33,541 bases of DNA from Prevotellaceae bacterium (GCA_031270335.1 JAISXV010000103.1:1-33541), one strand, 5' to 3'; positions 17,604 through 27,020 are shown, numbered from the stretch's first letter. Numbers and translations are program-made. The notes: generated by a model from the letters alone, not told the origin.

Positions 17604-18240
17604 CAGTGATAGTGTTATTTGTCCTGATATTTTCGAAATACATCACAGTTTCGTCGCCCGAAGTCTCTTTCATAATCGTTTTTTCAATTATGAAAGTCAC
17701 TTTATTGATGTACAAATCAAATTTTTTGTAGTATTTTTTCAGTTCTTTCGATTTTGGAACGAGGACAATCAGATATGAACTTTCATTTTCAAGAATAGTC
17801 GAGCCAAAATCTTTTGAATCAAAGATTTTGCCATTGATTGCATATATTGTGATTTGGCTGATTTGCTCGAAAAGTCTGTTATTCTTCACAATCATCGACG
17901 AAGCGGCTCGTTCCCCGTCTTTGATGGTGATTTTTCCGTTGCGCATGGCAAATATAAATGCGTTGGGCTTGAAATATTCGATTTTCAAACAGTTATCGTT
18001 TCTGAATAACATTTGTCCTGTCGAACTCAGTTTGTTTGTGAGAAGCGTAATCTCCTTTTCCTGAACGAAATCCGCTTCGAGAGTTTTTATTCCTTCGGAA
18101 ACGGTTTTATATCGCTGTCTGAAAACATTTTCGTTTTCGACAGCCTTAAACTCTTCCGCTAATACACAATAATTTAACAAACACAAAAGAAATGCAAATG
18201 TGCAAATGTGTAAATATGATAAAAACGCTCTTCGTTTCAT
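17581..18240 (-). CDS. LolA-like outer membrane lipoprotein carrier family protein
   Basis: Signal peptide, then VSEGIKTLEADFVQEKEITLLTNKLSSTGQMLFRNDNCLKIEYFKPNAFIFAMRNGKITIKDG, the LolA fold pattern. Confidence 0.8.
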   Translation of the reverse strand: MKRRAFLSYLHICTFAFLLCLLNYCVLAEEFKAVENENVFRQRYKTVSEGIKTLEADFVQEKEITLLTNKLSSTGQMLFRNDNCLKIEYFKPNAFIFAMRNGKITIKDGERAASSMIVKNNRLFEQISQITIYAINGKIFDSKDFGSTILENESSYLIVLVPKSKELKKYYKKFDLYINKVTFIIEKTIMKETSGDETVMYFENIRTNNTITDEAFLVD

Positions 18241-19022
18241 TCGTCGTGCTGTTTTGCCTCCTCCCAGATTTCGTTCATTTCGTCCAAAGTCATTGATTTC
18301 AGGGAACGTCCCTGCCTGATAGTTTTGTTTTCGAGATATGTGAAACGACTGATAAACTTGCGGTTTGTCCGTTCCAGCGCCGTTTCGGGATTGATTCCGT
18401 AAAGACGGGCAGCGTTGACCATCGAAAACAGTAAATCGCCAAATTCGGCTTCCATTCTGTACTCGTCCATTTCGTTGATTTCGTGTAACAACTCCTGTTT
18501 TTCCTCCTCGAATTTATCCCAGACCTGCTCTTTCTGTTCCCAGTCGAAACCCACGGCGGCGACTTTATCCTGTATTCTGCCGGCTTTGATGAGGGCGGGC
18601 AACGACGCCGGAACTCCGGAAAGGACGGTTTTATTCCCGTCTTTTTCTTTGATTTTCAACTGTTCCCAGTTTTTAATCACCTCGCCGGAACTATCGGCTT
18701 CGACCTCGCCGAAAACATGCGGATGCCGGTATATCAGTTTATCGCACAAAGTATTGACGACGTCCGAAATATCGAATTTCTCCTGCTCTACGGCTATCTT
18801 CGAATAAAAAATGATATGCAGCAACAAGTCGCCGAGTTCCTTTTTTATATCGTTGAAATCGCCGCGAATAATGGCGTCGGAAAGCTCGTAAGTCTCTTCG
18901 ATAGAGAGTGTTCGCAACGAATCAATTGTCTGTTCCCTGTCCCACGGACATTTCTCCCGCAATTCGTCCATGACGTCCAATAATCGCTCGAAAGCCGGCA
19001 AATGTTTTTTGTTGTCCATCAC
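18237..19022 (-). CDS. mazG: Nucleoside triphosphate pyrophosphohydrolase
   Basis: LLDVMDELREKCPWDREQTIDSLRTLSIEETYELSDAI, EFGDLLFSMVNAARL, EEAKQHDE. Confidence 0.95.
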   Translation of the reverse strand: MMDNKKHLPAFERLLDVMDELREKCPWDREQTIDSLRTLSIEETYELSDAIIRGDFNDIKKELGDLLLHIIFYSKIAVEQEKFDISDVVNTLCDKLIYRHPHVFGEVEADSSGEVIKNWEQLKIKEKDGNKTVLSGVPASLPALIKAGRIQDKVAAVGFDWEQKEQVWDKFEEEKQELLHEINEMDEYRMEAEFGDLLFSMVNAARLYGINPETALERTNRKFISRFTYLENKTIRQGRSLKSMTLDEMNEIWEEAKQHDE

Positions 19023-20677
19023 TGTTTATTTTGTTTTAACCATGAATCTTTCAGTGTAACAGTGCGATTGAATATCAGTTTGTCGGGCGTCGAATCATAA
19101 TCGGGATAAAAATATCCGATACGCTCGAACTGTACGCTTTCTTTGACGTCTTTCAGCGAAGGTTCGGCAAAAGCGTTCGCCACAGTCAGCGATTCGGGGT
19201 TGAGATAATCCGTATATGTCTTGTCTTCAGGTATATCGTCCATGCTGTTTTCGGTAAACAAACGGTCGTACAGACGGACTTCTACCGGCAAAGCCTCGTG
19301 GACATTAACCCAGTGTATCGTGCCTTTCACCTGTTTAGCGCTACTGCTGCCGCTTTTGGTTTCGGGATCGTAAGTGCAGCGCAATTCTACGATTTCGCCC
19401 TCGTCGTTTCTGACAACTTCCTCACATTTGATGATATAGGCATATTTCAGACGGACTTCGCTGCCGGGAGCCAGACGGAAATATTTTTTTGGCGGAACTT
19501 CCATGAAATCGTTTTTCTCGATATACAACTCGCGTCCGAAAGTGATTTCCCGCGTTCCGGCGTCTGGATTTTCGGGATTGTTGATTGCGTGCAGAATTTC
19601 CGTTTGCGATTCGGGATAATTGATTATCACGATTTTCAACGGGTCGAGCACAACTAATCTGCGCTCGGCGCGTTTGTTCAAATCTTCACGCACACAGTTT
19701 TCCAAAAGCGAAAGTTCTATCATGTTCTGACGTTTTGCCACCCCTACCCTTTCGGCAAAATTACGGACGCTCTCGGGAGTGTAACCTCTGCGCCGTAAAC
19801 CGCAGATAGTCGGCATTCTGGGATCGTCCCAGCCCGAAACAATCCCGTTTTTCACTAATTCGAGCAGTTTACGCTTGCTCATCATGGTGTACGTAAGGTT
19901 CAGACGTGCAAATTCGTACTGATGCGAAGGAAATATTTCGAGTTTTTCGATAAACCAGTCGTACAAAGGTCTGTGAATATCGAACTCCAAAGTACAGATA
20001 GAGTGCGTGATATGTTCGTATGAATCCGACTGTCCGTGAGCGTAATCATACATCGGATAAATACACCATTTGTCGCCTGTGCGATGATGATTTGCGTGTA
20101 TAATCCGGTACATAATCGGGTCGCGCATCATCATGTTCGGATGCGCCATGTCGATTTTTGCACGCAGGACTTTGTCGCCGTCCTGAAATTCTCCGGCACG
20201 CATACGGGCAAATAAATCAAGGTTTTCGTCCACCGGACGGTCACGAAACGGACTGTTGACGCCGGCTTGCGTAATTGTTCCCCTGTTGGTTCGTATTTCG
20301 TCCTGATTCTGGTCATCTACATAAGCCAAATCCTTGCGAATGAGGTCTTGCGCCCAGACGTAAAGTTGTTCGAAATAGTCGGACGCATAATATTCGGCAA
20401 CCCATTCAAAACCCAGCCATTTGATGTCTTCCTTAATGGAATCGACATATTCAACGTCTTCTTTGACGGGATTGGTGTCGTCGAATCGCAGGTTGGTTTT
20501 TCCGCCATATTTCAGCGCCACGCCGAAATTCAGACAAATGGATTTAGCATGTCCTATATGCAGATATCCGTTCGGTTCGGGTGGAAAACGCGTTAAAACA
20601 GTATCACATTTTCCCTCATTCAGGTCATTTTCAATTATCTCCTCTATGAAGTTTAGAGTTTTATTTTCTTCTGTCAT
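19019..20677 (-). CDS. glnS: Glutaminyl-tRNA synthetase
   Basis: TRFPPEPNGYLHIGHAKSICLNFG, LRFDDTNPVKEDVEYVDSIKEDIKWLGF, TYTMMSKRKLLELV. Confidence 0.97.
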   Translation of the reverse strand: MTEENKTLNFIEEIIENDLNEGKCDTVLTRFPPEPNGYLHIGHAKSICLNFGVALKYGGKTNLRFDDTNPVKEDVEYVDSIKEDIKWLGFEWVAEYYASDYFEQLYVWAQDLIRKDLAYVDDQNQDEIRTNRGTITQAGVNSPFRDRPVDENLDLFARMRAGEFQDGDKVLRAKIDMAHPNMMMRDPIMYRIIHANHHRTGDKWCIYPMYDYAHGQSDSYEHITHSICTLEFDIHRPLYDWFIEKLEIFPSHQYEFARLNLTYTMMSKRKLLELVKNGIVSGWDDPRMPTICGLRRRGYTPESVRNFAERVGVAKRQNMIELSLLENCVREDLNKRAERRLVVLDPLKIVIINYPESQTEILHAINNPENPDAGTREITFGRELYIEKNDFMEVPPKKYFRLAPGSEVRLKYAYIIKCEEVVRNDEGEIVELRCTYDPETKSGSSSAKQVKGTIHWVNVHEALPVEVRLYDRLFTENSMDDIPEDKTYTDYLNPESLTVANAFAEPSLKDVKESVQFERIGYFYPDYDSTPDKLIFNRTVTLKDSWLKQNKQ

Positions 20678-20705
20678 CTTAATTTTATTACAATAAATCA
20701 GGACG

Positions 20706-20713
20706 CAAAAGTA
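20706..20713 (-). promoter_or_regulatory. Candidate -7 element (TACTTTTG on minus strand) upstream of glnS
   Basis: CAAAAGTA on + strand, an exact TAnnTTTG on minus, about 29 nt before the glnS start. Confidence 0.4.
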
Positions 20714-20873
20714 ACATTAAATTTTCAATTACACACAAACGCATAAAAATGTCATGAATATTATCTAAATTCATTCATAAAAAATAAGGAAGTAAAAAAG
20801 ATATAAATACTTTTTAATTTATTGAATTATTGTATTATACAATAGAAAAATCATCGAATAAAGCATCATTTTT

Positions 20874-20902
20874 TTTGTTATTAATAAAATAGACTAATTT
20901 TG
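20874..20902 (+). promoter_or_regulatory. Candidate Bacteroidetes-type promoter upstream of the MoxR gene
   Basis: TTTG (20874-20877), 17-nt spacer, TAATTTTG (20895-20902), about 30 nt before the ATG. Confidence 0.5.
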
Positions 20903-20932
20903 TGCGTTTAATAAAAACGACATTAGTAAAAA

Positions 20933-22039
20933 ATGGCAAAAGAAGAAGAAAAAAAAGATATACTGCGATTACCGGCTGAGTTACTATATTCCAATGAGTT
21001 GGATGCGTTGAAAATCGAAGATCAAAAAGAAGAGAAACCGGCGGGCTGGCAATTATCGCCGAAAGCGGTCTTGAAATTTATTGTTGGCGGGAAATCGGGA
21101 AAAGTCGATGTTACGCCAAAATATATCGGACATAACAGGCTTGTAGAGATTGCAATAGCCACTTTGCTCACCGACCGTTCGCTGTTGCTGATTGGAGAAC
21201 CCGGGACAGCGAAATCGTGGTTGTCGGAAAACCTTGCGGCGGCAATATGCGACGATTCGGCGAAAGTCATTCAGGGAACTGCCGGTACAGGCGAGGAACA
21301 CATCCGCTATTCGTGGAACTATGCTATGCTTCTGGCAAATGGACCATCGAACGAAGCATTGATTAAAAGCCCGATATACAGAGCAATGGAAACAGGTTCG
21401 ATAGCTCGGTTCGAAGAGATTTCACGTTGCGCTTCGGAAGTTCAGGACGCGCTTATTTCGATAATGTCCGAAAAGACGATTGCGATTCCGGAGTTAAGCA
21501 GGGAAGTCCCGGCAACGCGGGGATTTTCGATTATCGCAACCGCAAATACCCGTGACAGAGGCGTTAACGACATGTCGTCGGCATTGAAACGGCGCTTTAA
21601 CATCATTGTGCTTCCTTCGCCCGCCGATTTGGAAACCGAAGTATCAATTGTGTCGAAGCGAGTTAGAGAGATTTCGTCGAATTATCAGTTGAAAGCCGCC
21701 TTACCCTCGAGCGATTCTATCGAAAAGATTGTCACGGTGTTTCGTGAGTTAAGGCGAGGCGCTACCCTCGACGATAAGCAAAAACTGAAATCGCCAAGCG
21801 GAGTAATATCAACCGCCGAAGCTATTTCGTTGATAACAAACAGTATGGCATTAGCTGCGAGTTTCGGAAACGGTAATATCTCCGACGAAGATTTAGCCGC
21901 CGGATTGCAGGGAGCCGTTGTAAAGGACGAAGATAAAGACAAAATCGTCTGGAAAGAATACTTGGAAAACGTAATGAAAAAACGGGGCGCTTCGTGGAGA
22001 GGTCTCTATAATACCTGTTCCGAGATTAATAGAATATAA
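20933..22039 (+). CDS. MoxR-family AAA+ ATPase
   Basis: Walker A LLIGEPGTAKSWLSENLA, Walker B-like ARFEEISRC, sensor-like IIATANTRDRGVNDMSSALKRRFN. Confidence 0.88.
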   Translation: MAKEEEKKDILRLPAELLYSNELDALKIEDQKEEKPAGWQLSPKAVLKFIVGGKSGKVDVTPKYIGHNRLVEIAIATLLTDRSLLLIGEPGTAKSWLSENLAAAICDDSAKVIQGTAGTGEEHIRYSWNYAMLLANGPSNEALIKSPIYRAMETGSIARFEEISRCASEVQDALISIMSEKTIAIPELSREVPATRGFSIIATANTRDRGVNDMSSALKRRFNIIVLPSPADLETEVSIVSKRVREISSNYQLKAALPSSDSIEKIVTVFRELRRGATLDDKQKLKSPSGVISTAEAISLITNSMALAASFGNGNISDEDLAAGLQGAVVKDEDKDKIVWKEYLENVMKKRGASWRGLYNTCSEINRI

Positions 22040-22076
22040 ATCAAACAATTATTGCAAGATAAAAAAACAACAGATT

Positions 22077-23405
22077 ATGTCGAAAGTAACAGATTTTTTC
22101 ACAAAGATTTTTTCGTTTGTTACGCATGAAATCTGGCATCTGAACATCAACGTTCTGAGTAAAAGAAAAGCCTTTTGGGTGCGGCAGTTAAAAGTTATAC
22201 TCATCACAGTCAAGGAATTTAACAATGGAAAAGTGAATTTGCAAGCCTCGTCGCTTTCGTTTTATCTTCTCATGTCCATCGTTCCGATAGTTGCAATTGT
22301 GTTTGCCGTTTCATCGGGATTTGGCATTGAACAGTATCTAAGAACATGGCTGACAGAAACTTTTCCCGACCAGCAAGAAGTCGTAAACAAATTGCTAATG
22401 TTTGCCGAATCGGCGTTGAAAGACGCTCGCGGAGGCTGGATTACGGGCGTCGGAATTGGAATATTGCTGTGGTCGTCGTTGAGCATGTTCGTCAGGATAG
22501 AGGAGGCTTTGAATGCAATCTGGCAGGCAAAACGTCATCGTTCGTGGGCGCGTCGTTTTTCGGACTATCTGTCAATCATGCTTATAGCGCCTGTTTTATT
22601 GATTTTGTCCAACAGTATAACGGTTACATTTCAGTTCTATTTCGATTCGATAGTAGAGCAACTTCCTTTTCTTGGAACAATCAGACCGATTGCATTCAAC
22701 TTTTTACCGGTTCTTCTCATTTGGATAATTTTCACGCTAATCTACGTTGTGATGCCGAACGTCAAAGTACGTTTTGTTCCGGCGTTGATTGCAGCCATCA
22801 TTGCCGGCACCGTATTTTACTGGGTAGAACAGATTTACATCTATTCGCAGGTGAGCATATCGAAATACAATGCGATATACGGAAGTTTGGCAGCCATACC
22901 TTTGTTTCTGTTATGCGCCCGAATAGGCTGGCAGATAGTGCTTTTCGGCGCTGAACTCTCGTTTGCATATCAAAATATCGACAGTTACGAAGACGAAATC
23001 ATGGAGCAGGAACACATTAACCACATCAATTTCACGACAGTTGCCATATATGTGCTGAAAAATATTACCGATGTTTTCAAAGCGGGCGACCCTCCCAAAC
23101 TTGTATCCCGTCTGTCGGAGGAATTGGGGCTTTCGATAAGGTCGTTGAACGTGATAATCAAAGTGTTGATAAAGTGCGGACTGATTTTGGAAGTCAACAC
23201 GGCACATAAAGACGACGCTTACGTTCCTGCTATGGATATCAACAAGATAACCCTGAAATTAGTACTGAAAAAACTTGAAAATCTGGGCGGAAACATCACT
23301 TACGAAAAAACGCATACCGATGTGGAACGAATTTCAAATCTGGTCGAACATATTTACGACCATGCGGATAAAGAAATTTCCGAACTAAAAATAATTGACA
23401 TTTAA
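22077..23405 (+). CDS. YihY/BrkB-family inner membrane protein with C-terminal helix-turn-helix-like tail
   Basis: LQASSLSFYLLMSIVPIVAIVFAVSSGFG, ISKYNAIYGSLAAIPLFLLCARIGWQIVLFGAELSFAYQN; C-terminal LVSRLSEELGLSIRSLNVIIKVLIKCGLI. Confidence 0.92.
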   Translation: MSKVTDFFTKIFSFVTHEIWHLNINVLSKRKAFWVRQLKVILITVKEFNNGKVNLQASSLSFYLLMSIVPIVAIVFAVSSGFGIEQYLRTWLTETFPDQQEVVNKLLMFAESALKDARGGWITGVGIGILLWSSLSMFVRIEEALNAIWQAKRHRSWARRFSDYLSIMLIAPVLLILSNSITVTFQFYFDSIVEQLPFLGTIRPIAFNFLPVLLIWIIFTLIYVVMPNVKVRFVPALIAAIIAGTVFYWVEQIYIYSQVSISKYNAIYGSLAAIPLFLLCARIGWQIVLFGAELSFAYQNIDSYEDEIMEQEHINHINFTTVAIYVLKNITDVFKAGDPPKLVSRLSEELGLSIRSLNVIIKVLIKCGLILEVNTAHKDDAYVPAMDINKITLKLVLKKLENLGGNITYEKTHTDVERISNLVEHIYDHADKEISELKIIDI

Positions 23406-23411
23406 AGGATT

Positions 23412-24332
23412 ATGATGAAGAAAATTTATATTGTTTTTATTTTAGCTACATTCATTTCCTGTTCGAAACAAAGAATCATTCCCGAAAAGACTTTGGCTGA
23501 AATAATATACAAAATGTATATCACCGACGTTGTGTTGGCGACACACGAATATTCTATGCGTCACAAAGATTCGATCAGAATATACGAACCGATAGTCGAA
23601 AAATTCGGATACAATCTCGACGATTTGCGACGGACTTTTTTGAAATATACCGCTGAAGACAAAAAGTTGCAAGAAATTCTTAAACAGGTAACAGAGAAAA
23701 TCGAAGCCGAAAAAAACATTTATCAGGAACCGGCGCGAATCGAAAAATTATCCGAAAACATGAACGTCGGAGCCGATTCCATTTCAATATCTTCGCGAAT
23801 GGTAAGCAAGCAAAATATCGAAGTAAGATTAAGTGAACAAGGTGTTTACGACATTTCGGCAAGTTATTTTTTCTATAAAAACGACAGTACGCAAAATCCA
23901 AGAATGGCGGCTTGGCTCGAATCGAGGACGCACAAAGATTCGATAATCGAAAAACATGAACTCAGTTTGGTTAAAGATGATACTGTTTTTACTGATTATT
24001 CGTTGAGAATACAATTTAACAATCCTAATTTCAACATATTGAAGGTCTTTTGGCTGGATTGCGACAACAAACCGGACGCGCCGAAACCGGCAACATTTGC
24101 GTCGTTGCCTAAAACGCCTGTAAATAAACAGGTTGCCAATTCGAAGAAAAATCCGACGCCCAAAATTAAACCGGACACCATAACCCGGCAACATCTTATA
24201 ATCAAAAGAAAGTCTGTCAAATACAATTTCGAAGAATCAGATACTACCCGACTGAAAGAAAAAGACGAGTTCATGGGACCTCTTTCGTCTTTCGAGTTTC
24301 TTAACGTAAACGATTCAATAAGTTACAATTAA
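23412..24332 (+). CDS. Lipoprotein, DUF4296-like N-terminus
   Basis: Lipobox-like ATFISCSK; IIPEKTLAEIIYKMYITDVVLATHEYSMRHKDSIRIYEPIVEKFGYNLDDLRRTFLKY resembles DUF4296. Confidence 0.75.
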   Translation: MMKKIYIVFILATFISCSKQRIIPEKTLAEIIYKMYITDVVLATHEYSMRHKDSIRIYEPIVEKFGYNLDDLRRTFLKYTAEDKKLQEILKQVTEKIEAEKNIYQEPARIEKLSENMNVGADSISISSRMVSKQNIEVRLSEQGVYDISASYFFYKNDSTQNPRMAAWLESRTHKDSIIEKHELSLVKDDTVFTDYSLRIQFNNPNFNILKVFWLDCDNKPDAPKPATFASLPKTPVNKQVANSKKNPTPKIKPDTITRQHLIIKRKSVKYNFEESDTTRLKEKDEFMGPLSSFEFLNVNDSISYN

Positions 24333-24336
24333 AAAT

Positions 24337-25194
24337 ATGGAAGTTTACGACATCATAAACACAGAACGGAAGCCTTTACTAAAAGGTTGGATTAGAGCAT
24401 TATTGATTATAATACCGTTCTTTATATTTACCGGCGTTTTCGAGGTTATCGGATATTTTGTACTGGGACTGCAAGACGCCAAATCGAAAACATTTACTGA
24501 AACAACTATATCACAAATAATTAGTACTGCCGGCACATTTCTTCTTATTTATATTTTCACTCGTTTTATTGACCGAAAAGATTTCAAAAGTGTTGGTTTT
24601 CAGTTAAAAGGTTATACGAAAGATATTTTTTCAGGAATTGTTTTAGGAGCAGTAATAATGACTGTCGGTTTTTTAATCTTGCTGGCATTGAATGAGATAA
24701 AAGTTACGGACGTCGTTTTTAATATTTATAACTTATTTATAAGTATTGTTTTGTTTGTGTTTGTGGCATTCAACGAAGAAGTGTTTTTGCGAGGTTATGT
24801 TCTTAACAATTTTCTTCAGTCGATGAATAAATATTTGGCGTTGATACTTAGTTCGCTGATATTCTCGCTTTTACACATATTTAATCCGAATTTTGATTTG
24901 ATGAGTTTTGCAGGGATATTCCTGGCGGGAATATTACTTGGAATTTCGTATATATACACTAAAAATCTCTGGTTTCCAATTGCTTTGCATTTCAGTTGGA
25001 ATTTTTTTCAAGGGACGGTTTTTGGTTTCGAAGTAAGTGGACTGTCGATGTATTCTATTATTAATCAAGATACTGTAGAGAACAATCTGTTGAATGGAGG
25101 CGAATTTGGATTCGAGGGTTCAATTCTCTCTCATATATTTATTGTAATCGCCACTTTACTGATATGGCAGTTCGCAAAAAAACTTGAAAATTAA
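24337..25194 (+). CDS. CPBP-family intramembrane glutamic endopeptidase
   Basis: FNEEVFLRGYVLNNF (EExxxR), SLLHIFNP, ALHFSWNFFQG. Confidence 0.92.
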   Translation: MEVYDIINTERKPLLKGWIRALLIIIPFFIFTGVFEVIGYFVLGLQDAKSKTFTETTISQIISTAGTFLLIYIFTRFIDRKDFKSVGFQLKGYTKDIFSGIVLGAVIMTVGFLILLALNEIKVTDVVFNIYNLFISIVLFVFVAFNEEVFLRGYVLNNFLQSMNKYLALILSSLIFSLLHIFNPNFDLMSFAGIFLAGILLGISYIYTKNLWFPIALHFSWNFFQGTVFGFEVSGLSMYSIINQDTVENNLLNGGEFGFEGSILSHIFIVIATLLIWQFAKKLEN

Positions 25195-25225
25195 GGGTTT
25201 TTTGTTAAAAAATATAAAATAATTG

Positions 25226-25233
25226 TATCTTTG
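25226..25233 (+). promoter_or_regulatory. Candidate -7 element (TATCTTTG) upstream of the porT-like gene
   Basis: Exact TAnnTTTG with a TTTG at 25201-25204 (21-nt spacer); a second TACATTTG lies at 25247-25254. Confidence 0.45.
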
Positions 25234-25279
25234 GAACAAAATTTGCTACATTTGCATCTAAATTGAATAGATTAAAATT

Positions 25280-26059
25280 TTGACAGGAATAAAAAACATA
25301 TTAGTCGTAGCATTTCTTTTTTGTGTGTGTCAGTCTAACGCTCAGATATGGTGGGAGAAGCGAACTCCGCATACTTCTGTTTGGGAGTATCCTCGCTCTA
25401 ACTCAATGAATCTGCTCGACAGAGAATATTCACGCAATATCCATTTCGGTTTCGCTCTGGGACTTAATGCTTTCGATTTTTCGCGGATACAAAATTCGGG
25501 CAACACGGTTTCCATTCCGGGACAGGGAAATGTCGTACTTTATACCGATTTGATTCATCTGAAACCGGGATTCAGCATCAATGCAATTGCCGATTATCGT
25601 TTAGTAACAAATCTCGACATTCGTTTTATTCCGGGTATTTTCTTCGGACAGAGACAATTGGACTTTTATCGTCGCGACACGAGAGGACTTGTCAAATCAA
25701 TGTCTATTGCGTCTAACTACCTGGAATTTCCGGTTATCATCAAATACAGCGCCGACCGGTTCACTAATTTCAGACCTTACGTTCTCACCGGACTGAACGC
25801 AAGAGTCAATCTTAGCAATTCAATAAACATGGATTCAGAGCGTTATATCGAACTGCGAAAACTCGAACCTTTTGCTGAAATCGGTCTGGGATTCGATTTT
25901 TATTTTGACTATTTTCGCATGGGAATCGAATTTAAACTCTCCGCAGGCTTGCTCAATTGTCTGACCAACACCGAAGCCACTGGTAATGAATTTTATCGAC
26001 GGTCGTTAAAATCAATTCATTCGAATACAATAGGATTTACAGTCAGTTTTGAATTATAA
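25280..26059 (+). CDS. porT: PorT-like outer membrane beta-barrel protein (type IX secretion/gliding family), TTG start
   Basis: Signal peptide; NIHFGFALGLNAFDF, KPGFSINAIADYRLVTNLDIRFIPGIFFGQRQLDFY, SNYLEFPVIIKYS, RPYVLTGLNARVNL, EIGLGFDFYFDYFRMGIEFKLSAGL fit the PorT/SprT pattern. Confidence 0.78.
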   Translation: MTGIKNILVVAFLFCVCQSNAQIWWEKRTPHTSVWEYPRSNSMNLLDREYSRNIHFGFALGLNAFDFSRIQNSGNTVSIPGQGNVVLYTDLIHLKPGFSINAIADYRLVTNLDIRFIPGIFFGQRQLDFYRRDTRGLVKSMSIASNYLEFPVIIKYSADRFTNFRPYVLTGLNARVNLSNSINMDSERYIELRKLEPFAEIGLGFDFYFDYFRMGIEFKLSAGLLNCLTNTEATGNEFYRRSLKSIHSNTIGFTVSFEL

Positions 26060-26064
26060 ATGAT

Positions 26065-26898
26065 ATGATAATGGAAAATAAAGATATATTGATAGTTATA
26101 CCGGCGAGATATGATTCGTCGCGCTTACCTGGCAAACCTTTGGTGAAAATCAAAGGAATAGAAATGATTAAACGGGTTGCATCCATTGCCGCCCGCGTGT
26201 GCGACAGAAACGCCGACTGCTCATATATTGTTGCTACCGACGACGATAGAATCGTAAACTTCTGCAACGACAACAATATCAACGTCATTCTCACATCAAA
26301 AGATTGCAGAAACGGAACGGAAAGATGCCGGGATACTGTTGAACGTCTGAAACTTAGTCCGAAACTCATTATCAATCTGCAAGGCGACAATCCGCTTTGT
26401 CCGCCATGGGTTGTTCAGGACATCATCGATGAATGGAAAAGGATTGACGCTGACGTATATACGCCTGCCGTCCGCCTCAGTTGGGACGAATACGACAAAC
26501 TGATTGCTTCGAAAAAAGAAACTCCATTTTCGGGAACGACTGTCGTCGAAGACAAAAACGGATTTGCACTCGCTTTTTCGAAAAACGTAATTCCCGCGAT
26601 ACGTAAACCCGAACAGGCAAGAAATATCTTGAAAACCAGTCCTGTAATACGTCATATCGGTCTGTATGCCTACTCTTTCCAAACACTGAAAGAATATGAC
26701 GACAACGAAGAATCGCTATATGAAAAAAACTGTATCGAAGGTCTTGAACAGATGCGTTTCCTATACAATGGCTACAAAATCAAACTCGTAACCACCGACT
26801 ACCGCGGACGGGAAACTACAAGCGGAGTAGATTCTGCCGAAGACGTCCGGCGTGTCGAAGAAATTATTGAAAAATATGGGGAACCGGACGACAAATAA
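26065..26898 (+). CDS. Cytidylyltransferase of the 3-deoxy-manno-octulosonate cytidylyltransferase (KdsB) family, divergent
   Basis: VIPARYDSSRLPGKPLVKIKGIEMIKRV, INLQGDNPLCPP, TSGVDSAEDVRRVEEII. Confidence 0.8.
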   Translation: MIMENKDILIVIPARYDSSRLPGKPLVKIKGIEMIKRVASIAARVCDRNADCSYIVATDDDRIVNFCNDNNINVILTSKDCRNGTERCRDTVERLKLSPKLIINLQGDNPLCPPWVVQDIIDEWKRIDADVYTPAVRLSWDEYDKLIASKKETPFSGTTVVEDKNGFALAFSKNVIPAIRKPEQARNILKTSPVIRHIGLYAYSFQTLKEYDDNEESLYEKNCIEGLEQMRFLYNGYKIKLVTTDYRGRETTSGVDSAEDVRRVEEIIEKYGEPDDK

Positions 26899-27001
26899 AA
26901 AATAGAATTTTATATCGTTTAAAACATGAAAGTTACGTTTTTTTGCTATCGAAAGGATCATAAAAAACGGTTTTTTTTGAAAAATTTGGAAAAATAAATT
27001 T

Positions 27002-27020
27002 TCGATTATTCGATAATCGA
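27002..27020. repeat. Inverted repeat in the dnaA upstream region
   Basis: tcgattat-tcg-ataatcga, perfect 8-bp arms with a 3-nt centre. Confidence 0.8.

Noticed and set aside
22346-22954. 202-aa + strand ORF in another frame within yihY
   Set aside because: Out-of-frame shadow of a well-supported membrane protein gene.
26926-26997. Short ORF MKVTFFCYRKDHKKRFFLKNLEK upstream of dnaA
   Set aside because: Too short, no clear ribosome-binding site, composition dictated by A/T runs.
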